Shown: in pieces, positions 54,299 to 64,000 of the stretch | Position numbering within the stretch: the first letter of the stretch is position 1 | Layout: the number at the start of each line of letters is the position of its first letter | Source of the DNA: Tillandsia leiboldiana | Taxonomy: Eukaryota; Streptophyta; Magnoliopsida; Poales; Bromeliaceae | Assembly (NCBI GenBank): GCA_029204045.2 | Contig: CM055065.1 | Location: forward strand, 12,723,024 to 12,787,023 | Length of the DNA: 64,000 nucleotides | Reading direction: 5' to 3' | The notes under the pieces: model-generated | Told to the model about the DNA's origin: nothing | Database searches by the model: none | Seen by the model: the letters and a program-made list of their open reading frames with translations, nothing else | Translations under genes and position numbers: made by a program

Positions 54299-54619
54299 TA
54301 AATTGATTAGATATATTATCTAACCTATTTGGGATTTCAAACATCTATTGATCTTGGTACTTCATTTTCTTTGCAAGATTAATGATTTGATAAACGCATT
54401 ACTCATAAGATCATGATAGATGTCATTGAACTTGTTCAACTTTAAAGGTTTTAATTTTTATAAATTTTCATTTCATTACTTGGATATTATTGATAGATTT
54501 AGCATAATCTATTTCTTTTGATGTGAAATGATGATTTTTGTTTAAAGTTGACATGCAAAAGTGCTTACATACTTTTTCTGGATTTTCTGGAATTTTTCCT
54601 AAATTTTTCTAAAGAAAAA

Positions 54620-54745
54620 GTTTGGAGCCGATCCGGACCGGAATATCCGTTCCGGATCCCGAACGCAGAAATTTCTGCGGGTAGCTGTTCCGGACTGGAT
54701 TCTTGATCCGTTCAGGACCGCGGCTAGTGTTTTATAAGAAACAAA
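54620..54745 (+). promoter_or_regulatory. Internal CCGG cluster and TATA-like box of element D
   Basis: GATCCGGACCGG, GTTCCGGATCCC, GTTCCGGACTGG and related words, then GTTTTATAAG (54729-54738). The layout copies the D LTR (CCGG repeats then TATAAG) and lies ~500 bp before the third ORF. Possible internal promoter. Confidence 0.5.
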
Positions 54746-55241
54746 AGGGATTTGATTTCTTTTTACAACAATCTTTTGTTTCCAAGTCTCCAGAGCTTCT
54801 CTCTCTAGAAATCAATCGATTTGGAGCCTTTCTAACTCAAGTTCTTCGGATTAAAGTATGTTTCTTTGATGAAAATTTCTATTTTCCACTGTTTTGCATT
54901 GTTCTTCATAAACGTGAGTGGAAATCATGGGTAGAATTCAATTCTAGATGGTTTTTGGTCAAATTTTTTTTGAAATAAGAACTCTGAGTAGATTAGTTTT
55001 GATTATATGCTAGGTATTCTCTTGATTAACGGATTTTTGGGCTTCGATTTATGAAAATTCGGTTTTAGGGCATATAATAAGAATTTATGAAAATCATGGG
55101 ATTGATATATTTTTAAAATTTTTTTTGCAAAACTTATTTGATTCCTAGTCTCTCTACATGATAATGATTGATAAGGTACAATTTTTCAAATTTTTGAAAA
55201 TAAACAATTTTTTTTCGTGTTCTTGAGTTCTAGCTCGCAGG

Positions 55242-55841
55242 TTGCTCTTGACTAACGCACTAGCAAGGATGGTTTTTGCTTGGATTATTGTGCTCAATGT
55301 AGCATTAGTGGGAACTCGAGCATCTGTTAAAAAGGAAAAAGATAGAACAAATCATGAAGAGACAAAGAATGTTTCTCAAATTGAGTCAGAATCAGAAGAT
55401 GAAGAGGATTGGGACACATTTTGTAAAGAAGTACAACAGGCTGTTGATGATGAAGATAGGTTTTATTTAAAAAACAAAAAGCTGATGAAGTCTTCTTCAA
55501 CAACCAAGCAGTACACTAGGCGAAAGAATTCGAGGGGCACTGGAATTCAGATTAATGAACCCCTCGCCAGAGCACGCTCTCTGCCTAGAGAACATCCATG
55601 GAATGAAGGTCAATATGCACCGTCAGCGTCCATTCACCCTCCTTCGACCTCCAGGAGAAACACCACAGAAGCTGATATACTATCTATCCAATAAGAACAG
55701 AGGAGAATGTCTGCAGAACAAGAAAGAATGTCCACTAACATTCACAAGATGAAAAGAAAATGTTCCAAAATATCAGGAATGCTTAAAGGAATTTTGAACA
55801 AATTGAACTATAGCAGTTCAGACCAGTCTGATCTCGAATGA
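55242..55841 (+). pseudogene. Third ORF of element D, PTP domain missing
   Basis: The likely start is the Met at 55269-55271 (MVFAWIIVLNVALVGTRAS), which parallels MAFSWLLALVILMATGSG in element C. A basic/acidic segment follows (ESESEDEEDWDTF). A TAA at 55692-55694 interrupts the frame, which then continues to 55841 with a coiled-coil-like tail (MSAEQERMSTNIHKMKRK), comparable to the C-terminus in C. The ~240-residue PTP region between is absent, so the ORF is internally deleted and truncated. An acceptor-like TCTAGCTCGCAG (55230-55241) precedes it. Confidence 0.6.
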
Positions 55842-55862
55842 TCATTTGCTCTGATGATCTGA

Positions 55863-58800
55863 TGTAGAAACTCGAAATATTTTATTTTTAATAAATAGTC
55901 TAAAAGTGAATTTTGATCTGGTTTTGAATTCAAAAGACCCCTGTTGGCCTATATGGTCAATCGCCAGTGTGCAAGTTGCACGATTTACGAGGCAAAAGGC
56001 TAATTTCCAATCCGGACGTGATCTTGGAAATCCGAATTGACCGTTGCGATCGTCTCATCGAACTGAACGAGATTCATATTTAGCACTTTTCGATCCGACG
56101 GTCGGATCTTCCAGAAATCGATGAAGAAGCGAGCAAATAACCGCGAACAGTGTAACAGTGCTCTGTGCACAGTGTAAATTAAGTTGTTACTGTAGGTGAA
56201 CAGTAACCCTAGTTTTCGGAATCCCGACGGACACAACGTTGACTAATTCGCTGGCTGGAAACCGATCATAGCACTTCAGGTAGGCGTTTCGAACGGTTTC
56301 GACGTTCGGGACGCAATGGCGCTGACGGAATCTCCGTTTGACGACCCTAGAGTCTCGAAAAGCGTGAAAACTGTATTCCGGAATAGTATTTTATGGACCG
56401 AGATTTTATCCGGACAGTTTCTCAAAAATCAAAAATCGCTACCTGATGGGTTTCGTCGAGCCGGACGCCGTGGCGCAGTCCATTTTCCGTTTCGACGACC
56501 GGATCGCCTCGAAGAGCGTGAAACAAGGCGAAAAAGGTGACAATTGCACATGAAACCCTATAGAACCTGCCTCGATTTGCATGCCACAGCTTGGAGAGGG
56601 ACTTAAGTGTGAAACTAAAATGCTGTGAAGGACTTGACTGAAAGTGTTGAGAGATCAAGGGCTAAAATGCAAATAGTACATATACTATATATATATGTAT
56701 GTATCCGAGTTAGGGTTCTACAAAACCCTAAGACCTGTAGCCCTCAGCCCTAGCCGCCTACACAACAGACTTCCTCTCCTCTCTGCGCACTCCCAGGAAC
56801 CTCCCCGCACCGGCCGCCGCCTCCCCGTCACCGGAGAAGAGAAGAGCAAGAGACACCTTGCTCTCGGGTGCTTGGAAAGGAGGGTGATCGGGAGGACTCT
56901 AGGTAGATCAAGTCTATACCGGAGGTACCCTCTGTGAAGCCGCAGCCGAGCCCGGGGTGGACCGACGCCTGGCTCCGCCCTACGCCGCCGCGGGAGACAC
57001 CTTCCCCTTTCCAAACTCCGGCAAGGTAACATCTTGGAAATTTTCCCTTTTCTTTGGCACTTGGACCTTACCAAAGGGTTTCTGACACCCGCGAGACCCT
57101 TCGGGTGCAGTCCGAGCCGAGGCCGCCGTCCCGATCGCCGGCGGGAGCCATCATCGCCGGATTATCATTTTCTTGGCCGATCTCGTGTGCCGCCGTCATC
57201 CGGCCGTCAACCTCAAGATCAGCACCGTTGGATCGACGCCTCTGGACGACTGCTGCACCTCCACGGAGTTGGAGGGTGATCGGACAAGGATCGGACCCGC
57301 GCGAGCCTGCCCTAGAATCCGGTTTTCTTCAACCTCGGCCGATATCGGCCGTCCGGCGCCACCGCTGCATCCCGACGCCGACCACCACTGTACCAAGCTC
57401 CGTAGCGTCGGGAAAAAGCTTCTGGACCAAGTTGCTCCGACCCGGAGCCGCCGCGCCGGAATCCGCCATTAACGGCCCTTGAAGCTCCACCGAGCTTCAC
57501 CGGCGCCGCCTCGCCGACGCTCCCCAGTCGCCGGAAACCGTCCTGGTAAGCTCGTATGGCCTGTAGGAGTCCTTCCATCGCGTTGCATGCAGAGCTTAAC
57601 GTCGGGGTTTTGATCTGTAGGGTTGCACCCGACTTGGCTTCAAGTTCGGACTCCGGCGAACCCCGGCGACTCGGGCTCCGGCCAACCTCACAGGTAAGCT
57701 CTAAATGTTAATTATAAAATCCCCGTGATTTTATTTTGGGTCTGGGGGGCACCCCTGTAGCTTGGTTCCATTGTTGCACCCGAAGCTATCCTTTCGGGCT
57801 CGTCTCCGGCCGCCGCCGCCTCCGGCCGCCGGGGGCTCGACCCCACTTGCACCAAGCAGCTTCTGGGACCTCCATTTACCTGATGCTCCTCTTGGTAACA
57901 GGTCTGCACCTGTGCTGCTCAAGAACACCCAACCCGAGCTTGGGCCTTTTGGGTGGTGCTGCTCCGGCCACTGTTCCGGCCAAGTTCAGGCAAGCCGCAG
58001 GTGAGCACCACTCTTCTCTGTCATCACTTAGTACCATGCTCCAGTTGGGCTCTGATTTGATCATGTATAAATTAAGTTTGAGCATAGTTGCTATTTGGAC
58101 TTGGAAATTGTTGGGCCAACTTTGCCCTTGGGATCCGTGTCAGGCCAAATTTGTGAGCACGGCCTTGGTCTCGTCGTAACGAACGCGCTGAAAGTTACGG
58201 CGCAGCTTTTGGACCCCCGGATTTCAAGAACAAGTCAAAACGAGCAATAATGTTAGGTTTTTATGCAATTTAAGAAATCGTTAGGGACCAAATTGTAAAT
58301 GGGACATGATAGCTGTCTTTAAACAGGGTTTTCACACCCACTGGGCACACAGCGAGGGCGTTTTAGTTGGAGTTCCGCACGTCTTCTCCTTCGCATTGAG
58401 GTGGGTTTCGTCATAGTGTTTAGCGTCGGTCTCCGACGGCCGTTCTCCTTTTGATAATTATATGTTGGCGGGCTACCTTCGAGTGCACGTATTATTGCCT
58501 TTACTTTGATTATACATGATAGCGGGTTACCTTCGATTGCATAGGCTACGGTTTTACTTTTGAGTATACATGTTGCCGTTTTACTCTTGTTACATATATT
58601 ATGATGCTGACATGATGGTGTTTATGGTTACTTGGCTCGAGGCTGCAACACGCGCACCCGCGGTTTGGCCACCGCAAAGGGTGCGCTTTTCCGGAAAAGT
58701 GGTCTATGACCCGTGTATACCCACGAGGTGACGTAGTGGGGCCCCTTATTAGTTGTGGGGTTTGAGGCGCCGAGGTGCGAGCGGTGCGACCCGTCGGTTT

Positions 58801-59743
58801 AGTTGTCCGACGTGGTCGGGTTTCTGCAGGTACGGTATGGGCCGTCGGTTTAGTTGTCCGACGTGTCCGGGTATTACAGGATACAGGTGTACAGGTTGCC
58901 TTTCCTCCTTGAGAGGGTGGTTGCTCCGGTTGTCTTCACGGTTTGTTTTATTATATTCTCCTGCTCTACTATTTTTACGTCACTGACTTCCCACTTCGTG
59001 ACAGGGTTCAGACGGGGGGAGATGTAGGCGGTGGTGAGGACGGGACAGGAGCAGCTGGGTCGCTGGGGACCCTGGACTGTATTTCTTCTTTCATTCTTGC
59101 ATTTCATTTACATTGTAGTTATGTGAGAGGTTCTCGATACCCTCGTGGGGTCGGCATGGATGTCGGTACGGGTTGCATTTAGTTATCCTCTTATGCGTTA
59201 CTCTTCCTTTTATTTCTGTTGGCCATTTGAAAATGAAAAAGGCAAAAGCCAAAGAAAAGATTGCGAAAACCGTTTTTAAAATCTAAGTGTCGTGTGGGCA
59301 CTGGTTTCAAAACCCTGTGGATTTATGGATTGCGAAAGGGATTCCAAAACTTGGTGTCGGGTGGGCACCATTTTCAAAACCTTGTGGATTTATGCTGATT
59401 TCGAAACTCGCTTTCAAAACGTAAGCGCCGGGTAGGCGCTCTTTCAAACTGTGGATTTATCCTTTCCAAATTGATCGGCCATACGTTTTTAAGTAAATTA
59501 GAATGCTGGTGGTATATGAATAATTGTTGTGATTGAATGGATGTGTATGTTTGGAATATGTACTGAACTCCACGCCGGGCATATACAGGGGAGGCTCTGT
59601 CCGTTTACAGAGTGATCCTGTATGTGTGGCGGGTCTGGGCATGCGCCGGGGAAGAGGGGTTCTCCTTTATCAAAAAAATTTATACGTCAAATGCTTGACT
59701 TTTGTGAATCGTTTCCGCTAAAACAAACCCCCGGGGCGTGACA
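55863..59743 (+). repeat. Gypsy H 5' LTR (~3.9 kb)
   Basis: TATA box CTATATATATATG (about 56684-56697), followed by a GC-rich transcribed region with several exon-like stretches ending in GTAAGC or GTGAGC donor-like words (57543, 57693, 58000). Palindrome CTTTTCCGGAAAAG at 58686-58699, hairpin at 59579-59626, end GGGGCGTGACA. Confidence 0.82.
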
Positions 59744-59750
59744 GATTAAA

Positions 59751-59763
59751 TGGTATCAGAGAG
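59751..59763 (+). promoter_or_regulatory. Gypsy H primer-binding site
   Basis: TGGTATCAGAGAG, seven bases after the LTR; complementary to initiator tRNA-Met. Confidence 0.85.
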
Positions 59764-60790
59764 TTCTTTCAATCACAACAGTTAGGGCCGACATCCGCGG
59801 GAACACCTCACTTGCCTACACATGAATGAAATGGGTAGGGCATAGGACTGTAGAACGTGAGTGACCGAGGGGGGGGGGAAATGTTGAGTCCTTTCTCTCA
59901 CTTTATGGTTGTTGTTAGTAGGGTAGTCTAAAGTTGACTCTTGTGATGTGTGACAGACATGGCCCGTACTAGATCATCGGCCGGGGACGCAGAGTCAGTG
60001 TCCGACATCCACGGAGATACCACACTTAGCTACGAATGAATGAATTGAATAAGGCATAGAAGCGTAGAACGCGAGTGATCGGGGGAGCGGGGGAAAAGTA
60101 TATGTCCCGTTTTCTCGATAGTTGGTTAAGTGCTATGCTAGCGGAGTCTAGAACTGACTTGTGTGGTGTGTGAGTACGGGTTAAGTTTTGTTTCTCGGTT
60201 TAGCTCGGTTGTCGCGTTTGTGTAGTCGTGTTGTTTGGGCTCGTGTAGTAGTGTTGTTATGGGGGCTGGGATCGAGGCCGGCTGCCACCGAGGTATTGAT
60301 GGTTGCTAGGAATCAATGAAGTAAGCAACCAGCGTGGGACACGGTGGGCCTGCTGACAGGTGTTCATGCACATGGTGCGGCTGTTATCACAACAGATCGT
60401 TGCGCCGGGTGATTTTTTTTTCGAACCCCTCCCTCTGCCAACGCTTTGGTCGTCGTTAGTAACGGCGACTGGTGGTAGGGTAATCCGCCGGTGGTTGTTA
60501 GTGAATCGGCCGTTTTGTCGGTCGTGAGTAGCTGGGTAGTCTCTTTGCCTAAAATTGTACCTTCCAGGGCAACGGGTTTTAGGTGACAGCAGAGAGTCGG
60601 CCAATTCTTTTGCATCTTGGATAGGGTAGGGGTAGGTATGAGGACTCTTCCCCTACGGTTGTTACCCATGGTTCGGCTCTTTGCTGTGGTCACTGCGATG
60701 GTTGTAGGAATCGTCACGGTGGGGTCTTGGGATTCCCCCTGGGGTTGAGAAAAGAGACCACCGGGGCTAGCAAATCTTGTTTGGTTTTTG
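59764..60790 (+). other. Internal leader of H with short gag start
   Basis: A G run (59870-59879) and MARTRSSAGDAES at 59959, which stops after ~26 codons; compare the Gag start of E. A second copy of the 'acatccgcgggaacacctca' leader motif is near 60000. From 60250 the sequence matches element A (3830-4325 and 4912-4930, reversed) and includes the empty site of the TRIM near 60275-60300. No further domain. Confidence 0.65.
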
Positions 60791-61011
60791 AATGCAAAAA
60801 TTCTTGAGGTATCTAACGATCTTTTTGTCAAGAATTACTTCTTTTTGCAGAGAGTACAGATGTCTAAGTCTAGAGTCTGTTTTAGGAGTTTATCTTATGT
60901 ATTTGTTTTATTTGGATCTCAAATGTAATTTTTTGTTGTATGGTGATATCAACAAAAATATCTTTTTTAAGTGGATCTCCGTTTTGTCACGAAACCGCCA
61001 AAGGGGGAGAT
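60791..61011 (+). other. 3' non-coding end of element D with polypurine tract
   Basis: Homologous to 21845-22056 of element B ('ttttgcag', 'ttattggatct', 'gtcac.aaa..gccaaagggggagattg'). AAAGGGGGAGAT precedes the 3' LTR. Confidence 0.75.
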
Positions 61012-62437
61012 TGTTAAGGATTTTAGTTTTGGCGTATTTCGTGAAAGTATTTAAGTCTTGAAGATTGAAGATAAAGAAACTTGGATCATATACCTCAATC
61101 TCAAGAAAGAAGAATTCAATATGATCAGGTAAGTTTAACTAAACATTATTGGTGATCTGAATACTTCTTATAATGTAGAAACACTTGGATGGGTTTTTAA
61201 TCGCATAAAAATCAAAAACTGGACAAGTTACATGTTTAGGATCCGGAATAGGGAACTACAGTCCGGACCCCGAACGTTGGTAGTTCATGCACAAATCCAG
61301 TCCTGAAAATCCCTGTTTTGTTCCGGACCCCGAATGTGGATTTTGGTGAAACTGCATGAACAGTCCGGACCATAGGATTTTGTTCCGGACCCCGAATGTG
61401 GATTTTGGTGAAACTGTATGAACAGTCCGGACCATAGGATTTTGTTCCGGACCCCGAACGTGGAGTTTACTGAAACTGCATGAACAGTCCGGACCGTGGA
61501 TTTCGTTCCGGACCCCGAACCTTGATTTTTCTGAAATTCTCTTAAAAACAACGACAGTCCTGAACGAGCCTAATCCGGTCCGGACCGTCGTGCGGGAAAA
61601 ATTCTGTTACAATCAGTTTTTGATTCTTATCCTCTTCCAATGGTTTCTAACCTATAAGTAAACCCTAATTCTATCTTTTAGGGTAATCCACACTAAGTTT
61701 TATCTCTGGGAAATGACAGATAAAAATTAACGGAGAAAAACTTAGAGATCCACATATAGAGAAGAAAGGAAATAACTAGATTTAATTATATGTTTCTTCA
61801 TCTATATTAATTAATTTGATTCTAGGTTTTCATACTCAGATTTTGAGTAGAATCAAATTAATGAATACTTAGATGGCATTTCCGATCTATCTTTGATCTA
61901 AGTATTCAGCGGATCATCACCACCAACAAAACAACGATTTTCCCCAAAATCGGCGCGTGGATTCGCGTGGCCTTGTGGATTCAAGGTGCAACCGCTCTCG
62001 TGGATTCGGAGCGAGGTACGTTCGTGTGATCGAGACGTACTACCTAGTGGAGACAGTGGATTCGGTCAGACGTCGTGGACTCGATGTTGGACGCCGTGGA
62101 TTCGGCGTTGGACGCAAATCGTGGATTCGAGGCGCGTTGAGGAGCGAGCGGAGAATATCAACTCGGAGCGTATGGAAAAAGGATGAGTCGTCTGTGAGTG
62201 CGTTATATCACCTATGTACGTGTTATAATCTTAGTTGATTTCACCGTGTTATCGGTCCCGTGGTTTTTTACTCCTGGTTTTGGAGTTTTCCACGTAAAAA
62301 TCTTGCGTGTTATTTTCATTTCCGCATTGGGTTTTTATTACGCAAAGATTTTTGAGTGTTTATCGTTTACACCTATTCACCCCCCCTCTAGGTGGTTTTT
62401 TCCCTATTTAGATCCTTATTATAGAGTTGACCCAACA
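61012..62437 (+). repeat. Element D 3' LTR
   Basis: 1426 bp, canonical TG...CA ends, stem-loop array at 61953-62135. Confidence 0.95.
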
Positions 62438-64000
62438 CGGTTGTCTAGTCGAAATCTCACCGTCGTCCCGGAGCCCACCCCAGACCATACCTGTCACAGT
62501 GTGGGAAGTCAGTGACAAAAAGAGTAGATGTAAACAAGTACAATGCGGTAAATACTGAAATAAAAACAAATCGACACACCGGAGCATCCAAACTTCCCCT
62601 CATTAATCCACAGTAACCCCCTGTAAATCGAAACAGAGCACCTGCCATAAGGTCTAAAGACCTCTGGCACAAGTGAACACCTTGCTCTCACCTCAATGCT
62701 TTAACCCCTCCACGGTACTTATTCAACACCGTATGTCACCGCGAGGCGTCCCCACCACGACACCTTCACCTTTGTGGAGTACACGGGTCAACGGACCACT
62801 TCCCCAAAAAAGTACACCCATGCGGTGGCCAAACCGCCTGTGTACGTGTAAGCAGCCTTGAGCAGAATGACCGCAATCAGTGTGTAACATAGAGCACCGC
62901 GACGTTCAGTCGCAACAGATAGTAGTAAACGGATTCTCAAGTAAACAGGGGTTAGGCGATAACAAACGGCACATCTACTTTACTCTTACAAGTTACAATA
63001 GAAAACATACTTCGAAACACAAACCAGGGTACCCACCTGAAACGAAGACAACTGACCGCGCCCGCGACCCTCCAAAGCAAATAACACCACCCGCGGCCTC
63101 ATAAAATATCCAAAACACTAATCAACATTTTACCCCCCAAACTAGCAAAATTAGTGGTCCCGACTACTGTGCCCAAAACCCCTTCTATCCCCAAAACAGA
63201 AACCGACAAAAGACTCCGTGTCCAAAAATCCCTCCGATCTCAAAAATCAGACTTTCGACGCGGTGCGGTTGTCGACGAGGCAATTGACGGAAAACGGGTT
63301 CCAATCGTTGCTTTGACGAAGTCCGCGACGAAAAACAACCGAGTGGAGGCTCATCGAACGAAAAAGAGACGAAAACAACTTCGTACAGCAGACTGCACCA
63401 TCAAGCCAAAAACCGTCAAGACGAAAACCGTCGAGGAAAACGCCAAGTAAAAGGTCAAACAAAACTGTCGAGCCAAAAACCGTCAAGATGAAAACCGTCG
63501 AGGAAAACTCAAAGTAAAAGGTCAAACAAAACTGTCAAGCCAAAACCGTCGAGCGAATCCGTCGACGGCAGCGGCTCGACCCATGCTGTCTTGGCGGCGG
63601 TGCGGCGGCCCCGCGCGGGCCCATCCCCGTGCGGGCATGCGCAAGCGGCGCGGCAGTAGGCAGCGGCAGCCCCGCGCAGGCACAACCCCGAGCGGGCATG
63701 CGGCGGCACGGCAGCAGGCAGCGCGGCCCGGCAGCAGCGCGCGGCAGTGACGCGACTGCCCCGCGCAAGCAGCGCGCGGCGGCGGCGTGGCAGCCCCGTG
63801 CGGGCAAAGCCCCGCGCGGCCACGCGGCGGCGCGGTAGCACGCGCGGCGGCTACCCGCTTGGCTACACGCGGCGACAGCGCCTCGGCGGCGCGCGGCCTG
63901 CGGTGGCAGTGCGCGGTGGAGGCCGCGGCGGCTCGGCTGGGGCATCGAGCGGCCGCGGTGGCGGAGCCACCGTCGACGATCCTCAGCGTCCCCGCCGAAA
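62438..64000 (-). repeat. Element E 5' LTR, part 2 (continues past the window)
   Basis: Aligns with 41886-43680 of the 3' LTR with small indels; the GC-rich island (63590-63980) is shorter here. The near-palindrome has decayed to 'cttccccaaaaaag' (62799-62812). No genes. Confidence 0.88.

Larger units (their letters stand above)
55863..60790 (+). mobile_element. Gypsy fragment H: 5' LTR and start of internal region
   Basis: A 5' LTR (55863-59743) starting TGTAGAAACTCG and ending CGGGGCGTGACA, then a primer-binding site and ~1.05 kb of internal sequence. There is no 3' LTR; element D sequence resumes at about 60790-60840. It belongs to the same superfamily as A, E and G. The 5-mer before it is TCTGA; a right copy is not evident, consistent with a deletion of its 3' part. 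Confidence 0.8.
47114..62437 (+). mobile_element. Ty1/copia element D with gag, pol and third ORF
   Basis: Two 1426-bp LTRs (47114-48539 and 61012-62437), roughly 98% identical by eye. Target 5-mers are CGGTC (47109-47113) and CGGTT (62438-62442), and the uninterrupted target is at about 41886-41905. The order is gag-protease-integrase-RT-RNase H, conserved blocks, third ORF: a Sirevirus-like plan. Gag-pol carries several stops and a frameshift, so it is non-functional as it stands. Gypsy fragment H is inserted at 55863. The left LTR begins TA instead of TG. Confidence 0.93.
41391..64000 (-). mobile_element. Ty3/gypsy element E, pol mostly deleted, runs off window
   Basis: A minus-strand element. 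The left (3') LTR is 41391-44440. The right (5') LTR starts at 46599 and continues, after the insertion of copia D, from 62438 past the window end. The internal region is only 2158 bp: a pol C-terminal remnant and gag. The left target 5-mer is GTTGT (41386-41390); the right one is outside. It is inserted in LTR F. Confidence 0.85.

Overview
The window is plant nuclear DNA made almost entirely of nested transposable elements. I see no intact host gene. The evidence for a plant is: Ty1/copia elements with Sirevirus-like traits, Ty3/gypsy elements with ~3 kb LTRs, primer-binding sites complementary to plant initiator tRNA-Met, a plant L1-type LINE, MITEs, and remains of a plant copper amine oxidase exon. 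The size and number of nested insertions suggest a large flowering-plant genome. The LINE ORF1 layout (two CCHC knuckles before a DUF4283-like region) is one I associate with monocots, but that is weak evidence.

Layout. 1-10.2 kb: old LTR fragments interrupted by gypsy element A (minus strand, 743-8416), which carries a complete 576-bp TRIM (4331-4906). 10.2-23.4 kb: a copper amine oxidase pseudogene on the minus strand, split by a twin-primed LINE (10477-16904) and by gag-only copia element B (17215-23355). 23.4-31.2 kb: AT-rich DNA with an inverted repeat, a foldback element, two MITEs tipped by microsatellites, and a gypsy solo LTR (27816-30424) inserted in one of them. 31.2-64 kb: a plus-strand gypsy LTR, F, split by copia element C (31733-39672, minus) and then by gypsy element E (41391 to beyond the window, minus). 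The right LTR of E is split by copia element D (47114-62437, plus), and D is itself split by gypsy fragment H (55863-~60790).

Target-site duplications support most insertions. Two insertions are also confirmed by empty-site copies inside the window (the TRIM and the solo LTR).

How the parts relate. B, C and D share one plan: an LTR with CCGG-centred palindromes upstream of a TATA box; an array of short stem-loops with a constant TGGATT loop in the leader; a long gag with zinc knuckles; conserved non-coding blocks after gag or pol; and, in C and D, a third ORF. In C this third ORF carries a plant-transposon-protein (PTP) type domain and lies behind what looks like an internal copy of the U3 promoter elements. 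Only D retains pol, and its pol has several stops. B and C are non-autonomous. The gypsy LTRs (A, E, G, H) share a different conserved hairpin near the LTR 3' end and a CTTTTCCGGAAAAG palindrome. All coordinates and alignments were read by eye.
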